Origin: Methanolobus sp. UBA32
GTDB lineage: Archaea; Halobacteriota; Methanosarcinia; Methanosarcinales; Methanosarcinaceae
DNA length: 10,541 nt
Reading direction: 5' to 3'
Assembly: GCA_002507205.1 (NCBI GenBank)
Contig: DAZF01000056.1
Span: forward strand, 26,564-37,104
Both the position numbers and the translations under genes were made by a program. Below are positions 1-5,301 of this stretch, piece after piece (the stretch's first letter is position 1; the number at the start of each line of letters is the position of its first letter). The notes under the pieces are model-generated. The model worked only from the letters and a program-made list of their open reading frames with translations. It made no database searches and was not told the origin of the DNA.

Positions 1-62
1 TATTCCTGTGTGAACTTGACTTCCATTGATTTCTTGAATTTAGAGAAAATATCTGCTGCCAT
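1..62 (-). CDS. mcrA: Methyl-coenzyme M reductase alpha subunit, N-terminal fragment (window edge)
   Basis: Only the first 20 codons lie in the window; the gene continues beyond the left edge, so this is a truncation by the window and not a broken gene. The translation begins MAADIFSKFKKSMEVKF, which matches the amino terminus known for Methanosarcina McrA. The alpha subunit carries most of the F430 active site, where methyl-CoM and CoB are converted to methane and the heterodisulfide. It is the last gene of mcrBDCGA and starts 10 nt after the mcrG stop. The ATG is supported by a Shine-Dalgarno sequence GAGGTG six nt upstream. The arginine methylated by Mmp10, encoded elsewhere in this window, lies in the part of McrA outside the window. 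Confidence 0.95.
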   Translation of the reverse strand, partial: MAADIFSKFKKSMEVKFTQE

Positions 63-68
63 TATGAA

Positions 69-74
69 CACCTC
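69..74 (-). promoter_or_regulatory. Ribosome-binding site of mcrA overlapping the mcrG stop
   Basis: GAGGTG on the minus strand, ending 6 nt before the mcrA ATG. Its first two bases are the last two of the mcrG TGA stop codon, so ribosomes finishing mcrG sit on the mcrA initiation site. This suggests translational coupling of the gamma and alpha subunits, which are needed in equal amounts. Confidence 0.8.
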
Positions 75-819
75 ATTTCGGCTGGAATCCGTATGTTGTT
101 CTCTCGTCGAAGATTCTCTGTACCCATTCAACGACTTCTGCGTCGTCTCTGAAGGCTACATTGTCCACACGGTAAATGGTGGTCCTCTTTGCAGCTTCTT
201 CACTGGACATTGGCTTTCCGAGGTTTACTTTCCTGTCGAGTGGAATTGCGACCTGGTCCTTGTCCTGAATGATGTTGCCGCCTTCGAGTCTTCTCCTGTC
301 AAGCATGTCGAACATTACACCGTCTTCCTGGAGACGGACAGAGTGGCCGTGCACAGTTGCACCACGCATACCTGCGAGTGCATGGTCAGTCATTTCGGTT
401 TCCATCTGAACCTTTGCGCACTGTTCCATGTCTCTTTCACGGGCTTCAACGATCTGACGACCGGAAAGGGTACCTGGGTCTACACCTCTGAAGTTGATTG
501 CTGCGAAGTATGATCTGAAGTATGGGGTAGCCGGAGCGTTGTACATTGAGTCTGTAAACTGGACGTACCTGACTCTGTCACCAGCTGCTGCACCGGGTGT
601 GGGAGCAACGTTTTCACGTGTCGAGCATGCGGGTTCTCCCATTTCCGCGAGTGGTGGGTGGGTGCTTGGGTAGTCGCTACCTGGGGCACGGTGTCCAAGG
701 ACTGCAGTTAAGTCTTCGTCTGAGATTTCCCTGAGTTTCTCAAGGTTTCCAGACATGTGCTTTCTTCTGTTAGCGCCAACTGATGTTGCGCCTGGATAAT
801 ATTGTGCTTTGTAAGCCAT
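73..819 (-). CDS. mcrG: Methyl-coenzyme M reductase gamma subunit
   Basis: This 248-residue protein is the gamma chain of the (alpha beta gamma)2 MCR enzyme in the cytoplasm, the methane-forming step of methanogenesis. The start MAYKAQYYPGATS and the segment GTLSGRQIVEARERD are typical of Methanosarcina McrG. Leu118, Ser119 and Arg121 of that segment correspond to the active-site residues known as gamma Leu117, Ser118 and Arg120 in the Methanothermobacter enzyme. I chose the ATG at 819, because GGAG lies 9 nt upstream of it. An in-frame TTG at 828 would add three residues but directly abuts the Shine-Dalgarno sequence and is not plausible. The mcrC stop is one nt upstream of the ATG, and mcrA follows after 10 nt. 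Confidence 0.97.
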   Translation of the reverse strand: MAYKAQYYPGATSVGANRRKHMSGNLEKLREISDEDLTAVLGHRAPGSDYPSTHPPLAEMGEPACSTRENVAPTPGAAAGDRVRYVQFTDSMYNAPATPYFRSYFAAINFRGVDPGTLSGRQIVEARERDMEQCAKVQMETEMTDHALAGMRGATVHGHSVRLQEDGVMFDMLDRRRLEGGNIIQDKDQVAIPLDRKVNLGKPMSSEEAAKRTTIYRVDNVAFRDDAEVVEWVQRIFDERTTYGFQPK

Positions 820-820
820 C

Positions 821-1441
821 TCATGCAACTCCTTTATGATTTTCTAAATGGTCTAATGTAGTCTTAACGTATTTAACGATCAAATTTAGCTTATCCCTAG
901 GACAGGAGTCACCTCGTGTAACTCCACTCACCATATCCATCACAATTCCCTTTGTAAGAATATTTTCATCCTTTGGCATCACTAATCTCGTCTTAATCCC
1001 TGCTTCTGCAAAATCCTCAAAATCTACCGGGATCTGGCTAACTATAATCGCCGGGATATTAGCCTGACTCAGGATTTCCCTGGTTTTTCGAATTACATGG
1101 TCCTTGATATTTCCGAGGTGAATAACAGCCAGCTTGTGCATTTCAATCTGTGCGATCTCTACCGGACTCAGCACAAATGACCCTGTCCTCATTCCTGACT
1201 CCGGGATTCCTGAGCCTGAGTAGAGTACAAGCACACTTACCTGAATGTTTTCTTTCCTCATACCGTATGTAATCTCGCATACCGGTTTTGTGATATGCCT
1301 CTGCCCGGGACTCATAGCAATAGCTACCACATCGGCACGACCCGCTTCCGAAAGGGTACCTCTCTGGGCAAGCCCTCCTCCTTTACCGAGTCCTCCACCG
1401 CAACGGCAGTCAACTACCTGTGTTTCCCGATCAATCATCAT
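821..1441 (-). CDS. mcrC: MCR operon protein C, activation-complex component
   Basis: McrC is not a subunit of purified MCR. It has been found with the ATP-dependent machinery that reductively activates the nickel of F430 (component A3a, together with methanogenesis marker proteins); this role is from the literature and is not visible here. The 206-residue protein has the glycine-rich, cysteine-bearing segment CRCGGGLGKGGG at residues 12-23, characteristic of the family, followed by a mixed alpha/beta domain. It has no signal peptide or membrane segment. Two consecutive ATG codons (1441 and 1438) could start it. The upstream GAGTGA is a weak ribosome site 6 or 9 nt away, so the exact start is uncertain by one residue. 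It begins 6 nt after the mcrD stop, and its own stop lies one nt before the mcrG ATG. Confidence 0.95.
   Translation of the reverse strand: MMIDRETQVVDCRCGGGLGKGGGLAQRGTLSEAGRADVVAIAMSPGQRHITKPVCEITYGMRKENIQVSVLVLYSGSGIPESGMRTGSFVLSPVEIAQIEMHKLAVIHLGNIKDHVIRKTREILSQANIPAIIVSQIPVDFEDFAEAGIKTRLVMPKDENILTKGIVMDMVSGVTRGDSCPRDKLNLIVKYVKTTLDHLENHKGVA
829..834 (-). promoter_or_regulatory. Ribosome-binding site of mcrG, decides its start
   Basis: The minus strand reads AAAGGAGTTGCATGAGATG across the mcrC-mcrG junction. AAGGAG lies in the last codons of mcrC (Lys-Gly-Val) and is 9 nt from the ATG at 819. The nearer TTG (828) and an out-of-frame ATG (824) are too close to the site, so 819 is preferred. 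Confidence 0.8.
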
Positions 1442-1447
1442 ACCTAT

Positions 1448-1960
1448 TCACTCATCTTTATCTTCATCTTCTTCTTTCTCTTGCTTTTCAATGAAGATGA
1501 GCTGATTTATCTTGGCTTTTGGATCTACCATACCAAGCAAGCGAGGGTCAGCTCTAGGACCAAGTTTGGCATAGTCAGTCACTGTAGGCTTTTTCTTAAG
1601 GAAATGTCCTTCCCTGAATTCAAAAGAGAACGGGAGCACTTTTTCACACATTGACCTGACTTCTTCTTTCACTTCGGCGTTTAAGACTTCAAGCCTGATC
1701 CTGCCCACACTGATCTTGAGTTCAATAACCTGATCTCCGATCTGTATAGGCTTTCTTAAAGGATGTTCCACTTTTTCCCCGGTACCGGGTCCGTAAGCTA
1801 CCTTTTCGGGAAGTTTTGGACCCTGGATCATAACTCGGAGTATCCCGTCAACCTGAGAGAGCTCGATGAGAAGTTTCTGAGCTGTTTCAGGGGACAGGAT
1901 TCTACTGGGAAAGATCTCGATTTGAATTGAATCTTCTTTATTTGAAGCAGAGTCTGACAT
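1448..1960 (-). CDS. mcrD: MCR operon protein D, assembly chaperone
   Basis: McrD is a small cytoplasmic protein that binds MCR, probably during assembly or cofactor loading, and is not part of the mature enzyme (literature). The 170-residue sequence has the family core IQIEIFPSRILSPETAQKLL near residues 12-31, a GPGTG turn at 57-61, and the segment GHFLKKKPTVTDYAKLGPRADPRLLGMVDP at 118-147. The last 13 residues are a low-complexity tail of Glu, Asp, Lys and Gln that looks disordered. The ATG is supported by AAAAGGTC six nt upstream. It follows mcrB by 24 nt and precedes mcrC by 6 nt. Confidence 0.96.
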   Translation of the reverse strand: MSDSASNKEDSIQIEIFPSRILSPETAQKLLIELSQVDGILRVMIQGPKLPEKVAYGPGTGEKVEHPLRKPIQIGDQVIELKISVGRIRLEVLNAEVKEEVRSMCEKVLPFSFEFREGHFLKKKPTVTDYAKLGPRADPRLLGMVDPKAKINQLIFIEKQEKEEDEDKDE

Positions 1961-1965
1961 CGTTA

Positions 1966-1973
1966 GACCTTTT
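1966..1973 (-). promoter_or_regulatory. Ribosome-binding site of mcrD
   Basis: AAAAGGTC on the minus strand lies in the 24-nt gap after mcrB, with the GGT core about 6 nt from the mcrD ATG. It is weaker than the mcrB site, consistent with a non-structural protein being made in lower amount, though that is inference. Confidence 0.6.
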
Positions 1974-1984
1974 GAATTATATGT

Positions 1985-3289
1985 TTAGAGCGCTCCTGCA
2001 ACTGCCTTAATTGGCTCGCGGAATTCTGGTATTGCACCAAACACGTCGCCTATGAGACCGGATGTTGATTCGATTGTGAACATCTGGGTACCTGCGTCAA
2101 GGGCTACTGCTGCGCACACGCAGGGAATTGCAAAGCCTCTTGAGTGTCTGGTAACGACGTGGTTACCGTTGAAGACACCAGGTCCACCGCCACCATAAAT
2201 GGAGTGGCTGAAGAATGAGAATCCTACTGCAGTACCCTGTACTTTACCATAGTCGCATCCTGGGAGACCAGTCTCCTTCTCAAGGATGTCGTTGAAATAG
2301 AGAAGAGTTGAGGAAACGTTCTGAGCTGCACGTCCTGCACCACAGTTTACGAGGGTGGCTGCAAGGGTACCAACTGCTGCAAAGGCATTCCACATTGGGA
2401 CGTCATTTGCCTTGTAGAACTTGTATCCAGAGGGAGCGGTCTTGTCAACGGAAATAACGCCAGCTTCAATTGCCCTGCCAACGATTGACTCGATAACAGT
2501 TCCGATGGTACCGTTCTTACCGTTTTCCTTCACAACGTCATATAACACGTTGTTTGCGTTAAGGCCCTGGCATGCCAGACCGAGGAGCTGATGCCTCTCG
2601 AACATACCAACTGCGCCACCCATCTCAAAGATACCAGCCTGCTCATAGATAGAGGAGAGAGCTGATGCATTCATTGCATTCCTGTTTGCGATTGCTGCAA
2701 TGTGGTTTGCCATGATGTTCCTGAGGGAGAAGCCGAGACCTTCGTTGTTCTGGGGGATGCTGAGAATGCTCTGTACCTGTCCGCCCATGAGGTCCATTGT
2801 CTGCGGGTAGCTTCCCCAGACAGCACCCTTTACGATTGGTGCATCATACATGTCGGTTCCGAACATGTCAATGATGGTCTGAGTAACTGCTGCTGCACCG
2901 ACTGTTGTGGAGGCCATGAAGTCAGCACCAGCGATCATTCTGGATGCTGGGGACTGAATCAGGAGGCTCTTTCCACCCTTAACGATCTTTACATCGGCGT
3001 CGTCGCCTTCGTCGACCTGGACATACTTCTTAACACTCTCTGCAATTGCTTCAGCGTTGCCTACAATATCGTAGTTGAGTCCACGGCCAAGAATCTGACG
3101 GCCCTTACCGCCCATCTTGCCGTTGGCAAGTGCGCCCTGAATACCTGCGAGGTTGACTGCAACGGACCTCTTGGTGTCCATGATAATCTTTTTAATTGCT
3201 GCGTTTCTTGTTGGAGCAAGGGACATAATGTCGACATTGCTCTCGAGCAGTTTTCCTCTGTCGTCGTAGATGTCTACTGTGTCAGACAC
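1985..3289 (-). CDS. mcrB: Methyl-coenzyme M reductase beta subunit
   Basis: This is the beta chain of MCR, first gene of the operon, 434 residues and full length for the family. The segment GFSFFSHSIYGGGGPGVFNGNH contains Phe359, Tyr365 and His377. With an offset of two these match the known active-site and CoB-binding residues Phe361, Tyr367 and His379 of the Methanothermobacter beta subunit. The start is a GTG and not an ATG: MSDTVDIYDDRGKLLESNVD is the expected family amino terminus, and AAGGAGG lies 8 nt upstream. The protein is cytoplasmic and has no signal peptide. The 5' leader carries a GNRA hairpin, and mcrD follows after 24 nt. The gene starts 418 nt from the divergent mmp10. Confidence 0.98.
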   Translation of the reverse strand: MSDTVDIYDDRGKLLESNVDIMSLAPTRNAAIKKIIMDTKRSVAVNLAGIQGALANGKMGGKGRQILGRGLNYDIVGNAEAIAESVKKYVQVDEGDDADVKIVKGGKSLLIQSPASRMIAGADFMASTTVGAAAVTQTIIDMFGTDMYDAPIVKGAVWGSYPQTMDLMGGQVQSILSIPQNNEGLGFSLRNIMANHIAAIANRNAMNASALSSIYEQAGIFEMGGAVGMFERHQLLGLACQGLNANNVLYDVVKENGKNGTIGTVIESIVGRAIEAGVISVDKTAPSGYKFYKANDVPMWNAFAAVGTLAATLVNCGAGRAAQNVSSTLLYFNDILEKETGLPGCDYGKVQGTAVGFSFFSHSIYGGGGPGVFNGNHVVTRHSRGFAIPCVCAAVALDAGTQMFTIESTSGLIGDVFGAIPEFREPIKAVAGAL

Positions 3290-3297
3290 TTTAATTT

Positions 3298-3304
3298 CCT
3301 CCTT
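3298..3304 (-). promoter_or_regulatory. Strong Shine-Dalgarno of mcrB, supports a GTG start
   Basis: AAGGAGG on the minus strand, 8 nt before GTG at 3289. It is the most complete anti-16S match in the operon and compensates for the non-ATG start of a very highly expressed protein. Confidence 0.85.
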
Positions 3305-3340
3305 AATTTATTAAAATCATTTTGGGACTGGTCACCTACT

Positions 3341-3358
3341 CAAGTGCTTTCGCACTCA
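3341..3358 (-). promoter_or_regulatory. GAAA-tetraloop hairpin in the mcrB leader
   Basis: As RNA from the minus strand, UGAGUGC-GAAA-GCACUUG forms a 7-bp stem (two G-U pairs at the base) closed by a GNRA tetraloop. It ends about 36 nt upstream of the mcrB Shine-Dalgarno. No U-tract follows, so it does not look like a terminator. A role in transcript stability, processing or protein binding is inference. Confidence 0.6.
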
Positions 3359-3423
3359 TAAATCAAGTACCGCGTCGTTTTTAAGTGTCCACTTTCCCAA
3401 TGAAATCTCATTCGTTTAGAAGG

Positions 3424-3434
3424 TACTTAAATCT
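3424..3434 (-). promoter_or_regulatory. Candidate TATA box for the mcr operon (proximal)
   Basis: On the minus strand CAAAAGATTTAAGTACC has a purine/A-rich BRE-like stretch followed by ATTTAAGTA. A start about 25 nt downstream would fall near 3400 and give a leader of roughly 110 nt that includes the GAAA hairpin. This is a consensus-based guess with no transcript data. The stronger TATA match at 3508-3520 is an alternative. Confidence 0.45.
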
Positions 3435-3450
3435 TTTGTGTTCTCCGCTA

Positions 3451-3550
3451 GATGAATTCATGTATTTTTTTAAAATTCATTTTATTAAGATGAAATGTAT
3501 TTTTCTAGAATTATATAAAAAACCGACATCGATAGAAAAATGAATTTTTA
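3451..3550. repeat. Imperfect direct and inverted repeats in the mcr/mmp10 divergent promoter
   Basis: GATGAATTCATGTATTTTT (3451-3469) recurs as GATGAAATGTATTTTT (3489-3504), lacking three bases, 38 nt further on. The first copy contains the 10-bp palindrome ATGAATTCAT. Separately, TAAAATTCATTTT (3471-3483) is nearly the reverse complement of AAAATGAATTTTTAA (3536-3550), with one extra T. The inverted pair brackets the TATA-like element at 3508-3520. The repeats may be operator half-sites for a regulator of mcr, mmp10 or both. Biased AT composition could also produce some of the similarity. Confidence 0.5.
3508..3520 (-). promoter_or_regulatory. Candidate TATA box for the mcr operon (distal)
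   Basis: The minus strand reads TTTTTTATATAATTC, the closest match to the archaeal box A (TTTATATA) in this intergenic region. Use of it would place the mcr start near 3485 and give a leader of about 190 nt. The same core reads TATATAAAA on the plus strand, so an mmp10 role is also possible. I cannot choose between the candidates from sequence alone. Confidence 0.4.
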
Positions 3551-3555
3551 AGTCA

Positions 3556-3569
3556 CCTTAAAAATAAGG
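3556..3569. repeat. Short inverted repeat CCTTA-AAAA-TAAGG upstream of mmp10
   Basis: A perfect 5-bp inverted repeat around AAAA, about 20 nt upstream of the candidate mmp10 TATA box at 3587-3598. Its position suits an operator or upstream activator site; no function is shown. Confidence 0.35.
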
Positions 3570-3586
3570 AAAATTTGCTGAAAAGC

Positions 3587-3598
3587 TTATTTAAATAA
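3587..3598 (+). promoter_or_regulatory. Candidate TATA box for mmp10
   Basis: TTATTTAAATAA, a 12-bp palindrome resembling archaeal box A. A start about 25 nt downstream (near 3617) would give a leader of about 90 nt before the ATG at 3708. A weaker TTTAGTAATA near 3675-3684 lies about 25-30 nt before the ATG and would instead imply an almost leaderless transcript. No convincing Shine-Dalgarno precedes the ATG, which leaves the leaderless option open. Confidence 0.4.
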
Positions 3599-3707
3599 TT
3601 TTCCAAGAAATGCTTGATATTTAGTAATTTTTTTTAAAATGTTTTAATTTAATCAGAGAATCATACCAAAAAGATTTAGTAATATCCTCATAATACGAAA
3701 GTTTGAT

Positions 3708-4943
3708 ATGGAAGTAGTTGTTGACGTAGGCGGAAATCCCGGGGTAGACTGCAGAGGCTTCTGTAAATACTGCTATTTTAAGAAAGTCAAAAACGTTCAG
3801 CCCCTGGGCTGCAAGTATTGCCTCCCTTTTAAAAAAGGGTGTGATTACTGTACTCGCAGTGTAAAAGAATCGTATTCAGGTTTCAAGTCCATCCAGATGG
3901 TACTTGAAGAGACTGCAAACAAACTCTATTTTGCAACAGGAGAAGTAAAAAAATTCACGGTCAGCGGAGGAGGAGATTTAAGCTGCTACCCGGAATTAAA
4001 GAGCCTGATAAATTTTCTATCTCAGTTCAATACCCCCATACACCTGGGATATACCAGTGGAAAAGGCTTCAGTAAACCCGATGATGCATTATTTTACATA
4101 AATCACGGGGTTACGGAAGTAAGTTTCACGGTCTTTGCAACGGACCCGGTTTTAAGAGCCGAATATATGAAAGACCCTGAGCCTGAGGCTTCAATTCAGG
4201 TCCTTCGGGACTTTTGTGAACGCTGTGAAGTCTATGGGGCAATAGTCCTCCTTCCGGGAGTAAATGATGGGGATGTCCTTGAAAAGACTCTCAGCGACCT
4301 GGAAGCTATGGGTGCGAAGGGAGCGATTCTAATGAGGTTTGCAAACTTTCAGGAAAATGGCCTGATCCTTGAGAACTCGCCGGTTATTCCAGGAATAATT
4401 CCACACACCGTATCCGAATTTGTTGAAATCGTACGCAGTTCCGCAGCAAAGCACCCTTCTATGAGAATTACAGGGACACCTCTTGAAGACCCCCTTATTG
4501 GCTCGCCTTTTGCAATCCGTAGAGTTCCCGAAGCCCTTTCAAAACTTCCCAGAGTGACCAAAAAAGCAACCGTTATTACCGGACAGGTGGCAGCCCCCAG
4601 GCTTACCGAGATTTTTGAAGCTCTTGGAGGGTATGTAAACGTGGTTCCATTGAAAAAGGATGTAGGCTGCCTTATTACAATTGATGATTTCAGGAACCTT
4701 GACCTTTCTGCGGTAACAGATACCGTTTTCATTCCTGGAAGAGCTTTTGTCCATGATATGGAAGTCAGAGATGCCCTCAAGAGAGACGGTGTAGACAGGA
4801 TTGTGCGCAGAGGTCCCGAATGCCTTTCTGTGGACGGGGAAATGTCAATAGGCATGACAAGAGAAGAGGTTCTGGAGCTGGAAATAGAAAATTTCACCGA
4901 GCTTATCAATCAGATTAACTCCCTGGGGATGCCCCTGGAATAA
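3708..4943 (+). CDS. mmp10: Methanogenesis marker protein 10, radical SAM arginine C5-methyltransferase of McrA
   Basis: Mmp10 is a cobalamin-dependent radical SAM enzyme that installs the 5-(S)-methylarginine in the alpha subunit of MCR (established for Methanosarcina). The 411-residue length matches the family. Cys15, Cys19 and Cys22 form the CxxxCxxC motif that binds the catalytic [4Fe-4S] cluster. Cys35, Cys38, Cys45 and Cys48 form a second four-cysteine set, corresponding to the mononuclear iron site seen in the structure. Tyr115 (in HLGYTSGKG) coincides with the tyrosine reported as an axial cluster ligand. SGGGD at residues 86-90 is the SAM-binding glycine-rich strand. Residues from about 290 to the end form the C-terminal domain associated with cobalamin binding (inferred). 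The gene is divergent from mcrB, next to its substrate operon. The start ATG lacks a clear ribosome site. Confidence 0.95.
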   Translation: MEVVVDVGGNPGVDCRGFCKYCYFKKVKNVQPLGCKYCLPFKKGCDYCTRSVKESYSGFKSIQMVLEETANKLYFATGEVKKFTVSGGGDLSCYPELKSLINFLSQFNTPIHLGYTSGKGFSKPDDALFYINHGVTEVSFTVFATDPVLRAEYMKDPEPEASIQVLRDFCERCEVYGAIVLLPGVNDGDVLEKTLSDLEAMGAKGAILMRFANFQENGLILENSPVIPGIIPHTVSEFVEIVRSSAAKHPSMRITGTPLEDPLIGSPFAIRRVPEALSKLPRVTKKATVITGQVAAPRLTEIFEALGGYVNVVPLKKDVGCLITIDDFRNLDLSAVTDTVFIPGRAFVHDMEVRDALKRDGVDRIVRRGPECLSVDGEMSIGMTREEVLELEIENFTELINQINSLGMPLE

Positions 4944-5127
4944 AGCCTGAGCCAGGTCAGAAAGCACTGAAGTCGAATTTAGAAAAGACCGAACATTAAC
5001 AAAAAAGAGATACCGAATAGAGTATAGATATTAAAACAGATACTATATAAATCCACTATAAATTATATAATTCTGAGAAAAATCAATAGAAAAATATCCA
5101 ATTAGATAGGAGAGAATTATTTAGTAG

Positions 5128-5173
5128 AAAAAAGCCGGAAAATGAAAAGACCTCTTTTCCGGAAGAAAAAAAA
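5128..5173 (-). terminator. Probable transcription terminator of polC
   Basis: On the minus strand an eight-U tract (5173-5166) is followed by CCGGAAAA, a 12-nt loop and TTTTCCGG (5162-5135), an 8-bp perfect stem, then a six-U tract (5133-5128). U-rich tracts are the main archaeal termination signal, and the hairpin strengthens the case. It lies about 130 nt after the polC stop, leaving a long 3' untranslated region. Confidence 0.6.
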
Positions 5174-5225
5174 TCCTGCAGGGGAGTTTGAAGGCATTAT
5201 TGATAAACATTTCTATTTGTTCCGG

Positions 5226-5281
5226 TTTTTAGACTGCCCTATCTCCTTCCTTACGGGAGTAACAAGTTTTTTCAGATTTTT
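5226..5281 (+). terminator. T-tracts likely terminating mmp10
   Basis: The plus strand carries T5 (5226-5230), T6 (5267-5272) and T5 (5277-5281). A weak 4-bp CTCC/GGAG hairpin lies between the first two. These are the first good U-tracts after mmp10, nearly 300 nt past its stop, just before the polC 3' end. Termination here would keep mmp10 transcription from running antisense into polC. Confidence 0.4.
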
Positions 5282-5301
5282 AACGCCCTCCGTGTTTCAC
5301 C

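Larger units (their letters stand above)
4944..5301. other. Convergent intergenic region between mmp10 and polC
   Basis: This 358-nt AT-rich stretch holds no gene I can support. From 5025 to 5080 it has two TATA-like elements (ACTATATAAAT near 5043-5053 and AATTATATAATTC) with no credible reading frame after them, so a small RNA is possible but unproven. From 5128 to 5281 it carries hairpin and T-tract termination signals for both converging genes. A 60-codon frame starting inside the hairpin at 5142 has no ribosome site and is not called. Confidence 0.6.

Noticed and set aside
820..828. Upstream TTG start adding Met-His-Glu to McrG
   Set aside because: It directly abuts the Shine-Dalgarno, while the ATG at 819 has correct spacing and gives the known family start.
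2702..3361. Plus-strand open frame antisense to mcrB (219 codons)
   Set aside because: It mirrors the strongly codon-biased mcrB frame; the product is cysteine-rich nonsense with no domain, and mcrB is certain.
4944..4970. Terminator hairpin directly after mmp10
   Set aside because: Only a 4-bp CCTG/CAGG stem with no following T-tract is present; the T-tracts at 5226-5281 are better candidates.
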